A DNA stretch of 64,000 nucleotides from Plecoglossus altivelis (lineage: Eukaryota > Chordata > Actinopteri > Osmeriformes > Plecoglossidae): assembly GCA_036571765.1 (NCBI GenBank), contig BROE01000019.1, forward strand, positions 5,048,824 through 5,112,823. Reading direction: 5' to 3'. Every line of letters begins with the position of its first letter. The first letter of the stretch is position 1. Positions 26,901 to 38,631 of this stretch are shown here, one piece after another. The notes under the pieces were generated by a model. That model ran no database searches. It was not told the origin of the DNA and saw only the letters and a program-made list of their open reading frames with translations. Both the position numbers and the translations under genes were made by a program.

Positions 26901-29900
26901 TTTTTCCATAGCGTTTTTTTTTTTTTTTTAACCAGTCACCCAGAAAGCAGGAATAAAGGGCAGTGACAGGGCCTGGCGTTGCACAGAGGAATAGGGCAAA
27001 TCAAAGACCTGGGGTTAAATGGGATTGTGGGTCAGATGACTAGACATCACTGCCTTTTCCACTCGCAGCCATGCACTGACGCCTCAGAAAACATGCCCTG
27101 TCCCTCCCTCCTTTCCTCCCTCCTTTTCTCCCTCCTTTCCTCCCTCCCTCCCTCCTCTCTCGCCATCCTCGGTTTGCCTCAGAGGCAGGGCCCCTCCATC
27201 TTAAGGCAGCCTCCTACAGCAGAATCCCCTCTCATACTACTCAGCCACAGAACCAGTCATCCTCTATTGAGTGTGTGTGCCTATGTACGTGCGTGTGCTC
27301 CTGCGTGCCTGCGTGTCTTATTAAATTCACTGTTGAATTAAACGTTTAAACGTTTGTCCCACAATATCCCAAGTCTACCTCCGCACGTGTCTGAGAGAGG
27401 AGAAGGGGACACCCAGCACCCTGTCCCCATTTGTCGGTCTGCGTGCCCTGATCACCTGCCACTGCACCTTACACACACTGATACATAGATAGACACTGGT
27501 CAATCAAGGGTGCATGAGACTAACAGAAAAATAACTAGGAACAAAGGTTTATACTGGCTCACTAGAAATACACTCATGATCCTACACATAACCAGAATAA
27601 TATATTGGAACGATTTATATGTATTTACGTCTATTCTTAAATATCCCCCTTGGAAGATGTTTCTACAATGTGAAAACAGCAGAGCAGAAGGCGTCTCAGT
27701 GTCGGGTCAGCTGCAATGTTTACAGCCTGCCTAGTGACGAGGGCTACGCCAGGCAGCCAAGCGCACGGAAACGTATTCAGAGCATTTAGCGCTCAGGATT
27801 AATCGAATTATAATTTAATCATCTGATCAAACAACAATTAGCATAATCACTTCTGGGTAAGGCCTGATGGAATGGCGCTGCCTGAAAAAGAATGGACCTG
27901 AGGGCTAGCAACACTCTAATGAGACAAATGCCAGAATCTCTAAAAATGTTACACACTTCTGGGTACAGACGCATGATTTCTGAATACTAATTGGCGCTTG
28001 TCAGTCATCAGCAGATCCTATAGCAGGCCAAGCTTGATATCGAACACACGCGCACGCATACCTTCTCCACACGTGCACGCACACCTTTTTCGCGTTCATA
28101 AGCAAACGCATTCAAACCCTTTACAGAAACACACACCTTGAACATTGATGAATTTAATTAGAACAATGCAAAGATTCTGATGTTGGGATCTAAATGAGAT
28201 GAGATAATCCGTGAAAATATTCAAACTAACTATAGAAAATGGTGTAATATGTTTCAGAGGGAATTTTGGGGGAATTTAATGTGATGTTGTATCTTGTTGT
28301 CCCCTGTAATTGAACCAAAATAAAAATATGAAATTGATGCTCCATCCACTCTGCCTGACTCCCATGTCAACTCAGGAGATCAATCAACTTTGTCCTTTTT
28401 TAAGGGGGTAGTACCTTTCCGTGGTGTTATAAATGAGCCTGACTTGATGTGTGTTTGTGCATGTGTGTGTTTGTGCGTGTGTGTGTTTGTGCGTGTGTGT
28501 GTTTGTGCATGTGTGTGTTTGTGCGTGTGTGTGTTTGTGCGTGTGTGTGTGTAACCCCCTGAGTCTGTGTCTCTCTGTAGAGGTCATTTGGCACTCCTTC
28601 TATTACCCCAGTGACAGCTTTTAAAAATGGCCTTACAAAAATAGCTCCACAGTTAAGTGTACCACATTATATTCAAAAGCAGCCGTCTCTGACCAGTGGC
28701 AGACTGTCAGAGTCTTCCTATCTGCTAACTTGGACATCACCACCATATCTCAGGGTTCCTTCCCCTGTTCATGTTGAAAGGGGTTCAAGAGGAGAATGCT
28801 TTTTTAAAACTTCTATACTTCCTATTTATCCTCAACAAGTCCACAATAAACACCTTGTGGAGTGTGAAACGAGGCCATGTTTTAGTATGCTCTGCATTTC
28901 AGTCAAGAAAACAACCTAGACGTATGTGTTTGCGTGTTTAAGAGTACAGACAGGTAGCTGGCGGGCAGGTTGCTACCGCCGCTCTTAATGAATGAGAGCA
29001 ACAACAACGAAAGCCGCTGCGTCATTTGTTTTCCACTAAGACTACATGTAAATGTTTCCATGGCAAAGTGGGGCAGTAGGCTAATGCTCTGATCCCCCCC
29101 CCCCCCCCTCCAGAAGAGCAGGACTGGGTCTGAATCAGGCACCCACTTCAAGATAACTTGTTCTCGATTGTTCTCAGTTTGAAGAGGTTTCAAATAATGA
29201 TGTCCATGTGTATGTCCATGTATATAAGCGGTAAACTACCTTGGTCTTCGTCTTTAGTGGAAAGTCAGGTTGAAACAGATTTCAAACGGTCTTGGAGGAC
29301 GGGGTTGTTTGGAAGAGCAGAGCTGCTGTGTGGAAGTCAGGTCATGAAGGGACAAGCACTTATGCTGACCAATACAGAATACACTGTTCCAGTGTTTCTA
29401 GGTCAGGACCTGTATATGAACAGTATTGTGTAAAGTTGTGGCTTAGGCTCAGCCTTTTAAACAACACACACACCATTCACAAATGTCAAATTCACCAAAA
29501 AGAAAGAGAGGAGACGTATGATGACATTTTATATTATGACACATAACTCATGGTTGCATATATAAAAAAAAGATATAGTAGATAATGATTAAATATAACA
29601 TTTACATTTGGTATCTATCTCTGTCTCTCTCTCTCTGTCTCTCTCTCTCTCTGTCTCTCTCTCTCTGTCTCTCTCTCTCTGTCTCTCTCTCTCTCTCTGC
29701 TTCCCTCCCTCGCCCTTCCCTTCTGTCTGCTTTGCTGCAGCCCATCATCTCTGAGTCTTCTGGACTAGGGTTAAATGAAACAGTTAACATTTAAATGTGC
29801 ATCTGGTAACCTAAACTTGAGTCCGCTCTCCTAACAGCCAAGTCTGAGTTTGAGACCACAGAGAGCACCGTTTTAGAGAACCTTTTGATTGTCAAACACA

Positions 29901-30104
29901 GTTTTAACCCCACATCGCCTGGTGTACAGATATATAAATATATAAGTATGTAATATATAAGTATGTGTATAAATATAAGAAAAGCACTGGATGTAAGCAT
30001 CCATAAATGATTAAGTCCAATTATCACTAGGTATATTTCTATTGCTGAAAAGATGTCCATTTTGTGTGTATGTTTTAAGGTCAGCTGGTCTTGCATGCGC
30101 GCGC

Positions 30105-30141
<37 letters not shown>

Positions 30142-33100
30142 CACGCATACGTTTTGTGCATGTGTGCGTGTTTGTGTGTGGACCTGTCATACAGGCAGGC
30201 TCGATACGACCTGGCAGATGTATACCAAAGGACACTAGTCTGCACGGACCCAGTTTCTAACTGGCCTGAGTATAAACTCTGAGCACCCCTGCTTCGTCTG
30301 CTCTTTACAAGACTTCCTTACTGACAACACGTTCTTCATTAGACACCACATGACTAAAATGCCCCCAAACCGAAAACACCAGGAGGAAACTTGTAGAAAA
30401 TCGAAACATTTCTTGTTGATTTGAGATTTAAAGGAGGAAAAATGCCCTTCGTGCTCTAAATGTGACAGGTGCAGTGCCAATATGTGACGTATAGCATTGT
30501 AAAGTACGTGTGCTCCCAAAAAAAATGAAAATAGCGAATTGGGTTTTGCTCACTTAATTGTAACGACCAAAAACACAGCACCCAATTAAGTCAACACGTC
30601 TGCTATCATTATTCCAAACTAGGGTCTTATCTCCCAGATAGGTTGATTAAAATCTCTCTCCTCATGACAGCTTTATCAAGGTTAATCTCCTCTCCTGGTT
30701 CCCTGAGCTGCGCTGGTTCTAAACGAGCAGTGTAAGTGGGGCTGACAGGTATTCAGATGCTGTGCTCTGGATATCTCCCACCTTCTAAACACAGTCCTGT
30801 AGGCAGAGGCAGACCCAGTTTGGATCCACATGGAAACTCCCCCCTGAACATGACAAGAACAAAGCCTGTTGTCTTCATGAGCATCATCTTTAACTGAAGC
30901 TGGGATGGAGTCACACATTGCATGCTGGTTCATGTAGGAATTAGCTGAGGTATCCCCACAAACTGTAGTACTCCATCAGTGTAAAAAATATACACATGCA
31001 CACGTTTCACAAGCAAAACACACGCACAAACACGCACGTGCACTAATACACACACACGTGCACTAACACACACGTACGTGCACTAACACACACGGTGGCA
31101 CTAAGAGCCAATAGAGCAGCATTGCTGTATATTTGCTCTTCTTATTAGTGTCCAATTGAACATGTGTCAGATTTGCCCTCAGGTATTCCTGAGCAGAAAC
31201 AACATTGTACCTGTATCTCCCTGGTCTGTCTCAGTCTCACCATGGACGGATCTGTTGTTCCCATTATATTTGGGTGTTATTAGAGATACTGTCGCGAGGG
31301 CTCTCGAAAAAACCACAAGTGTCATTGAAATCAACTCTACAACGGGAAATTGTTTATGAGTGCAAATTGTATCCATAGACAAATGAGTTTGCACCTAGGT
31401 CTTAAAAATAGAAAGCCGAAATATTCGATGCGACAGAACTGCGCAGAGCAAATCTGCAAATGGTTGTTTAAAAATAGGTGCTGTGGTGAAAACAAAATTA
31501 AAACTACTGAATTAAAAGGGAAGAAAGGTGGTGGTATTTTGTAGCATACCCAGTCACATACAACGTAAACAAAACGCCACACCCAAAACATTATGAATAC
31601 GATCCAAAGCACTAGTTATGCTTTAATGTCACTACAGAGTCAACTCTACAGAACGAGCCTGGACACGTTTCAGAACCTATATGAACATATAACACCTGTG
31701 AGTACCAGTGAATACTGCGAGTAACAGGCTGGCGGAGCACTTCCGGGGTCACCTGCACAGAGTGCGGCCTTGCTCAAACCCAGCCCACACTGCGCCAACA
31801 CTCATTATCCAGGTTTCCATAGAGACCACCTCAGAAGCATGTGCTAGACCAGAACCCTAAAAGCCTTTATTTCTGGAATCCGGTCTCTCCAACCAGAAGA
31901 GGTACACGCTGTACTGTTCTAATATAGCCTCGTACTTATTCCACTCACACAACGTTTGTTTGTTTTTTCACCTCAGGAAAAACAAATCAGGAAGATAATA
32001 GATTGTAAGTAAAGAAGCTTACTGGAGTCATACAAAAGGTACATGTTCTGACCATTTATAGCTATCGTTTTTACTACATTCTTTTGTTAGAAGATCACAG
32101 GAAACGTATGTCAGAGATAACAATTGCAATGGTACTTTATCTCTTCCAAGTGAATCTGAACCTTTATAAAAACGCGATCCCTGCCAACAAATCAATGTTT
32201 CCTACTGTCCAATAAAAACCAACTCTCCACACAGTCTGCTGTGTTAAAAAAACAACAACACTATGACTCTGCGTCAGTCAATCATTCGTTACAATCAGAA
32301 CGGGGATCCTGTTTCCATTTCAAAAAAATGTCCAAGCTAAAGTCCTTCAGGAGCAGCCATTTTACATCGCCACAGTCTGTACCAAACACTGTGTGGAACC
32401 ATTCACCAGCAGATCGAGAGAGAGAGCTGAGGGGTTGTCTAGCACAGCAGTGATTGACATTAGAAATGGACATCAGCTATGGAACAGGTCCTCTCTGTTT
32501 TTGTAGTCTGTCACGCCTCAGTTGTGGGCAGAAAGCATTGTTCCGCGCCCCGCACTCCCTCACTGCATTCTCTCTGGATAACAACCCCTGCCTCTTCATT
32601 CAGCCCTACAGCACTGCCACAAAATGGTTTTCTTTTCATCTTTACGCATTGCCCCTTCCTTCAGTTTGTGCTCACTTTTCCTCTCTTCCTCACCCCCCAC
32701 CCATCCGTTAGTCCATCCCTCAGAAAGGTCCCTAAATGCCCCCCAATTTTCTATGTAGTTTTCTATCTGCCCCTTCCACCCTATTCCCCCCAACTCCTTG
32801 TCCTCCTTCCAGCCCTCCTTTCTCTCTACACCCTCCTTGTATTTGCTGAGCGAGAAGTCACTACAAATCCAAAGCACATTTGCCTCTAATCAAAATCCAT
32901 CTTTATAGGAATGACAGGCCAATCACCTTTGCACTGTGTAAAACAATAGGAGCTTGGGAGGTTGGATGAGGGTAACCGTGGGGACGGGGCGATGGAGGCT
33001 AGCCTCGGCTTTTTTTGGTGTGTTTTTTTTCCTCAATCCAAATGCCTCCATGTTTGTACTTCTAATATGGTGGGTGCAATGCCATGGAAAATACTGAGTG

Positions 33101-34119
33101 GATCTCGTACTGTCCTTTCCTTAGTATTGTTACCTTCATTGCTTACAGATATAATGCAAACTATATGGCATGGGCTAATACTGATCATTTAATTCGGTCA
33201 AAGCAATCGTAAAGGAAATATTTTTCTACATTAAAACACAGATGGCACTTTCATTCCAAAATGTTTTCTCAATTAACCTCTTAATAATCTAAAAAATTCT
33301 TTACATTTGCAGATGGAAATAATTGCTTTTTATTGTTGGAAACAAATAGCCTTCTTTTAAATTTAAAGGCCATAAAACATGCATTTGCCATATCTTTTGT
33401 AGACATGCAAATAGGCCAAATATTCAATATGTGTTTATATAAAATTAGGTATTAAATTAATATAAACCTTTTAGAGTTAGAAATATACTTACTACTCATG
33501 ATTTATATGAACAATAATACGACTTAATTTCCAAAACACTCATACATTAATTGAAATTAAGCTTAAATGTTACATATTTTTTAAGAGTGCATTGAGAATT
33601 ATTCAAAATGTAGACACGTTATGTATGTCCAGTTAGGTGATGTATTATTCCATCGAAAATAAATATGTACCCTTAACATCGTCTCGTGTTCTGTGGATTG
33701 CGTTAATCCTTAGGCCTAAATTCTAACCAACAAATAGGCCTGTCTTACATGAATATTTCTATAGCTAAAAAAGGAATAAGACGACTATTTAGAAAAGTAC
33801 GGTTTGATAGCTTAGGTGTTTTCACATAGTTGAGGGCAATTAACCTGGATGTGACAAGCAAAGCCAGTACAGCCAGGTCCACCCACATATCTGCCTTCCC
33901 ATTGCTTGGTAGTCAGGACATAGCAACAGCCTGTTAGGCTGATATTTTTTTCATTCACAGAGCAAATTAGTCGGGTTGTGAGACATAGAGACAAGACAAG
34001 GTTCGTGCGCCAGGCCAGTTTTTATCAAAGCGGTCAATTATCATGAAATGAACTTCATTTTAGATGCAAAACTCACCATTCAAGATGCACTGGAAAAAGA
34101 TAACAGCCAATATCCACAT
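19064..34119 (-). CDS. dscam: DSCAM (Down syndrome cell adhesion molecule), first three coding exons; gene continues off the left edge
   Basis: Single-pass immunoglobulin-superfamily receptor used in homophilic recognition, axon guidance and neurite self-avoidance. Three exons are visible: 34077-34119, 19464-19781 and 19064-19213, all joined in phase 1. Together they encode a signal peptide, the complete first Ig domain (cysteines in SVPCPAAG and [10 protein letters not shown]) and the start of the second Ig domain (VAVFKCIIP). The protein reads MWILAVIFFQCILN, then VFSEDLRSSLYFVNAS, and the third exon begins VLREPYTVRVEDQ; this follows vertebrate DSCAM almost residue for residue and fits it better than DSCAML1. 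Intron 1 is about 14.3 kb. Intron 3 is at least 19 kb, in keeping with the very large introns of this gene; the exon expected to finish Ig2 is not in the window. FAM3B and TMPRSS2 nearby support DSCAM by synteny. Teleosts can carry two DSCAM copies (dscama, dscamb) and I cannot say which this is. Confidence 0.93.
19464..19781 (-). CDS. dscam: DSCAM coding exon 2 (first immunoglobulin domain)
   Basis: A 318-nt exon bounded by a pyrimidine-rich CTTCCAG acceptor and a GTCAGT donor, both in phase 1. It encodes the whole N-terminal Ig domain, including [20 protein letters not shown] and [20 protein letters not shown]. Ig1 contributes to homophilic binding specificity. Codon use is GC-rich around 19640-19700, where the residues differ most from the family consensus (AGAAPASL). 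Confidence 0.95.
22096..22390. repeat. (GA)n then (CT)n tracts including (CTCG)n
   Basis: A purine-rich block (22096-22240) is followed by a pyrimidine-rich block (22305-22390) with five CTCG units. The opposed purine and pyrimidine blocks could pair as an imperfect inverted repeat. Confidence 0.75.
23871..23908. repeat. (CA)19 microsatellite
   Basis: An uninterrupted CA run of 38 bp. Confidence 0.92.
25645..25800. repeat. Homopurine GAGGAGA mirror-rich tract
   Basis: About 155 bp almost purely of A and G on the plus strand, preceded by a C-rich pyrimidine stretch (25420-25610) with a C homopolymer near 25590. Such tracts can form triplex DNA. Confidence 0.8.
25951..25977. repeat. (TG)n microsatellite
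   Basis: Thirteen TG units. Confidence 0.88.
28446..28552. repeat. 16-bp minisatellite, about six copies
   Basis: Unit TGTGTGTTTGTGCRTG, where R varies between copies in a non-random pattern. Confidence 0.88.
29618..29699. repeat. (CT)n with periodic GT interruptions
   Basis: CTCTCT blocks broken by a GT every 10-16 bp, suggesting expansion of a higher-order unit. Confidence 0.88.
30097..30145. repeat. (GC)n(GT)n(GC)n alternating tract
   Basis: A GT core flanked on both sides by GCGCGC; strongly Z-DNA-prone. Confidence 0.85.
31016..31098. repeat. Tandem repeat with ACGTGCACTAA core
   Basis: Three to four copies of a 20-25-bp unit containing ACGTGCACTAACACACAC. Confidence 0.75.
34077..34119 (-). 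CDS. dscam: DSCAM coding exon 1 (signal peptide)
   Basis: A 43-nt coding exon too short for simple ORF searches. It encodes MWILAVIFFQCILN plus the first base of the next codon and is followed by a perfect GTGAGT donor. The split codon (G + TT = Val) joins it to exon 2 as ...ILN-VFSEDL. Vertebrate DSCAM also starts MWIL and has its signal peptide on a separate small exon joined at the same place. The 5' UTR must extend upstream, towards higher coordinates. Confidence 0.9.
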
Positions 34120-34234
34120 GCCCCGCTCCGTTCAATATCCAAGCTATGCTTTTTCTTCTTCACTCCACACTCTTCCTTTTCCTTTATATTTCTTCAAAGT
34201 GTCAATTGCAATGGATGCTGGATTGTGCAAACAC

Positions 34235-34287
<53 letters not shown>

Positions 34288-34560
34288 GTCTCTCTTTCAC
34301 GTTGGGAAGAGGATGTATATGCTTCTGATGATTGTCTTATGGTAAGGACAGAGATCCAACTGTGCGTCTCTCTTGAAGTGCCCACGCCGTGCCTTGGTGC
34401 AGCCTTCCCCGCGTAACGGCGCGATGCTCTGCGGAGTACGCAAGGGACTCGCCTCCTCCTTGCGCTCCGGTCCAGGTGAGTGCTGCTGAGTCAGAGCGAA
34501 GACGGGAGGTTGGAGACGCATACGCGGGACAAGCGCAGTGTGCTCAGGTGAAATTCCCAA
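34120..34560 (-). promoter_or_regulatory. dscam: Probable DSCAM 5' UTR and proximal promoter
   Basis: The region directly upstream of the DSCAM start codon. It contains a (GA)n tract on the transcribed sense (34236-34282), then a CpG- and GC-richer stretch at about 34380-34550 that contrasts with AT-rich flanks, as expected for a CpG-type promoter. An AP-1-like TGAGTCA is near 34487. The transcription start cannot be placed from sequence alone. Confidence 0.45.
34236..34282. repeat. (TC)23 microsatellite upstream of DSCAM start codon
   Basis: Uninterrupted TC on the plus strand, (GA)n in the DSCAM sense, 117-163 nt before the DSCAM ATG. Confidence 0.92.
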
Positions 34561-35643
34561 AGAAAATCAACAAAAGAAAATAAATTATATAGAAATTCGG
34601 ATAAAGAAAATAAGTAAATGAAATACTATGAATAAATAATGAGAAAAAACTTTCCAGTTATAAAAATGCTTAAAGTTGATTTGGACAAAAACATGGGTTT
34701 GAAGCGGAGGCAATAGTTGTTAGCTGTGCTGAAAACTCAGTCCCACAACACCGCCTCTCTCCATCCAGCAAGCAACAAGCACACGCATCCTCCCGCAGCC
34801 GTAGAAATCACACTGGTCCCTGCGCTAACCTTCCCAGCCTCAGAGCGTTATGGAATAACCCTCGCCTCCTCCTCCGCAGCCGCTTTTCTTCTTTATTGCC
34901 TTAAAGGTGCAGAGCGCGCAGCTATCCCTGGAACAGAGTGCGAGATTGGCTTCATCGTCTCTTCACACTTGAGGACTAAGGGAACAAGGCGTTCATCCAG
35001 GCTGAAAACAGGGAATGATGCAAAATTATAAAGAGATAATCACTCTACGATCAAATATTTCTCATGGCTACTGGTATGCTGTGAGCTAATATAATGGGCG
35101 TGGTAGGTTACACACCTGACTAGTCTGGCATTTGAAAATATAAATGCATTTTAATTTACAGATATCAAATCATGTCTTTTTAATGTTTTCTGTTTAATTT
35201 ATGAGTCCCAGGGGTGTTTTGGGAACCAGCCAGCCTTTGCTTGCATTCATTAATTGACCTTGACAAACATAAGCAGGCCTGCAGGCACAATCGCAGAGAC
35301 ACGGAAATATCAAGTAAATAGGTAGACACAGTATTTTAAATTAGACGCACACAGGCTGTAATTGCGAACAGCATTTAGAAGGATCGGCGGTTATGTGTCA
35401 ATATTAGGTTGTAGGATTTCGTGAGGGTGTGTTGTCGCTAGAACATGGCCACTTCATACACGTGACATATTATATCAAATATTTGGTAGTTTGCAGAATT
35501 GTGAGTTGACATTCTATCCTTTAAAAGGCTGATGTGACCTCAAATGTGCATTTTGTTATTGTCTGTGTGTACAGATGATCCTATTTTCCTTCTTGCTTTT
35601 GCCATTTTAGCAATGTTGGTTCTCTGTCCTCTCCCCTGTCACC

Positions 35644-35645
<2 letters not shown>

Positions 35646-35694
<49 letters not shown>

Positions 35695-35723
35695 TCCCTC
35701 TCCCTCTCCCTCTCCCTCTCTCC
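35646..35723. repeat. (CT)n followed by (CTCCCT)n
   Basis: A pure CT run to about 35690, then five or six CTCCCT hexamers. Confidence 0.9.
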
Positions 35724-35814
35724 TTCTATCTATATATTTCTCTTTCCTCCTGCAGGGGTGTGTGTTGTTCATCCAGTTATGGTGCTGTGTTCTTATTCAT
35801 CTGCACAGCCACGG

Positions 35815-35815
<1 letters not shown>

Positions 35816-35890
<75 letters not shown>
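35816..35890. repeat. (CCTG)18 tetranucleotide repeat
   Basis: A 75-bp perfect CCTG array. The unit is the same as at 2477. Confidence 0.93.
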
Positions 35891-35891
<1 letters not shown>

Positions 35892-38596
35892 TTTACCTCT
35901 CCACAAACTCTGATCACTAGCCGGCCGTTCTCCACACCCAGATAGCTTTTCAGATTAATTCTTCTTCCAAAGTATTTGTCGAATACTGAATATATAACCA
36001 CCAATTTCCCAACTGCTCTCCAAATATGGACTTATATTATACTTATACTTATTATACTTAGCCTGCATTCACATGAGGGTGATTCATCAATTAAATAGAT
36101 TTACTCTTGGTCAGGGCAATCTTTTGATTTGGAATATTCAACTGTGTTTAATGTCTCTCCAATCTCACTACGTTTGTTCATGTTATTACCATCCCCATTG
36201 GGACTGATTTTAAAGACATCAGGATAGTATAATGTGCTGCTCACAGAACCTACAATATGTTTTTCACACTTGAATGAATTACGCAACCACACATGGACAT
36301 CTGGTGGCACATCTGTGATGTTGGGATTCAGGGGTTTTCACATGCTACTGTGAGAAATCTCATAGTCGCGCTAACCTATATGGAGATGGCTGGTGACTGA
36401 ATTGCTGTTGTTTTGTGTCTCTGTGGAGCAACTTAGATCTTGATCAACATTTATGTCTACCAGAGGACACATTTCCTCTGGGCTGACCCAGTTGTGCCCA
36501 CTTCTTATCGATATGGTATTTCCTTTATGACTAATCACATTCAAAAGCCAAATGAAACTGCATTCGATGACTCTTTTCAATGGGTTTAATCCCTGTGGAC
36601 TCTTTGGGTAAAGAGATCAGCTTTACATCAATGTCTGCCTGCTCATAAATCCTTCTTCCTCTAATCCCATATTTTCCCCATGATTTGCTATGAGAAGGGT
36701 ATGATGAAATCAAAGGTATTACGGCACCATCTGGAAAATCATGACAATAATCTTGTAAACATTTAAGTCCATACAGCCAATTAACATCTGGCTAATTTCA
36801 GTGCAGAAGCTAAAAATACCAAACGCAATACTAATAAACGCACACAAATGGCGACTTCTGCTTCCTGCAAGATTTTTTTGGTTATCCAAAACTAGACAAA
36901 TGAGACCTGTATGCATAGAGCTCCACCAAACATTCTCATAGAACATTCCAGCAAAGGAGAGTCTTAACAGTTATTGGCATGCGGTACAATCAGGTGACCA
37001 TATCCCAAGATGCCCAGAGGCAGCTAGTTCTCAGTGTCTCCACTGAGAAATGCATGGGAAGAAAATTGAAGGATTTTGATCAAATCCTGTCTTTGTTGAC
37101 CCAAAGAATGGATCTGAGAGAGATGGAGAGATAGGAAAGGGGAGGCAGAACAAAGCCAGATACAGAGGGAACATGAGGGAGTTGATTTGAAGCCAGATGT
37201 TCTGTATAGCATCATGGCAAATAAAATATGCGATTGCAACCGTGAGCCAGTTCACACCACTTAATATATGTTCCTGGATTCCTGACAGACTAAATTGTGT
37301 GATGATACTGTCTTAGAACAGCTATTATATATATACAGTATATATACAAGGTTGGGTAGAAAGATGAGCCCTATTTATGGAGCCATCATTTGAATGAACT
37401 GAATTTGAAACTTCCATGGGATGAGAAAAGGTGGACGCTCTGGTCTGATTGTTGAATAATTCAAATGACATTGTGTGGGAGAAAAGAAAGAAACAGCAGC
37501 TTAATGTGTACTCCAAGACCCTGGTTTGAAGTGGAATCTCATAGAATCTCTCTCTTCGCCCATGATTTCTGCGAGAAACGCAAGACGAAGTCGCAATTCA
37601 AGTTTAATGAGTCGACATGTCTCCACAATGAAGAAATGGAAAAACCGTGTTTCCCGTGGACGGTAAATCTTTGCCATTAAGGAGAGAAATAGAACAGGAA
37701 GGCCATGCTGGGATCTCCCAGGCTCTTACTGTAGCATACAGTAGCACACTGTAAGCTATGCTCAGAGATCAACAACAGAGGCTCAGCCTACTGAGCTTGT
37801 ATCATCTAGGCTAGCGATGAGCTACCAGAGATTGCATCTTTGTGCTGGGCCAATCAACCTCTGATTACACTTTGGAAGATATTCATTCAAAAACAATGAT
37901 TTCAATATCATCACGCAGGGCAGCGCAGATTGGGTTGTCATTCGAGACTGCTGTGAAGCCACAGAGTTGGCAGTGTTAATCACCCCTCCTCAGACGGCAG
38001 TGAGTAATTGACAGACAAAGCGCAGCTTCTTGATGGCCCACCTTACCGGATCCATACATTGATTCTTCTCATTGACCGCCTTGCATCGCACAGCTCAATG
38101 CACCGCTGCCCAGACCTGATGGAGTAGATATGATCTTTATAGACAAGGCCCATGGCATGTTGGACAGCAATGTACTTCAGACACGGTATACACTGCTATG
38201 GATGAATCTGCTGAAATGATGTATTGACACACATTGAAATGTATGATGTGGGGCAATCCACTGGTCATCTGGATATAGAAATGGTCACTCATTTACATTA
38301 ACCTGACAGAAGTTAGCCAATGGACATCTTTGGTGAATGCTTCCTGATCTGCTGGTCATTGCTCCTTTCAGCTCATGGTAGTCCAGTAGAGACTGACACG
38401 TTGTCATGGTCCCAGCAGTAATAAACATCTTTGAGTTTGACTTCAATTTGCAACTGTCCAACATGGGGTGTCAGTGTTGCTTAGTAACAACGGCACATGG
38501 CTGACCTTATCGGCGCGGTCATAAAAATGTATGAAGTCCTTTTTATTCATTTTTCCCTTCACTGTCTTTCATTCTCTGGCTTTCACTGTCTTTCTA

Positions 38597-38597
<1 letters not shown>

Positions 38598-38630
<33 letters not shown>
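38598..38630. repeat. (CT)n microsatellite
   Basis: About fifteen CT units; a GA-rich stretch at 38715-38750 is roughly its complement. Confidence 0.85.

Positions 38631-38631
<1 letters not shown>

Larger units (their letters stand above)
19782..34076 (-). other. dscam: DSCAM intron 1
   Basis: A 14.3-kb intron between the signal-peptide exon and the Ig1 exon. It begins with GTGAGT and ends with a pyrimidine tract and CAG. It holds many (CA)n, (CT)n and purine-rich tracts and an AT-rich block at about 33.2-33.7 kb. I see no nested gene on either strand. Confidence 0.8.

Noticed and set aside
28446..28552. Possible CRISPR-like array
   Set aside because: Units are contiguous and only 16 bp with no unique spacers; the setting is a vertebrate intron.
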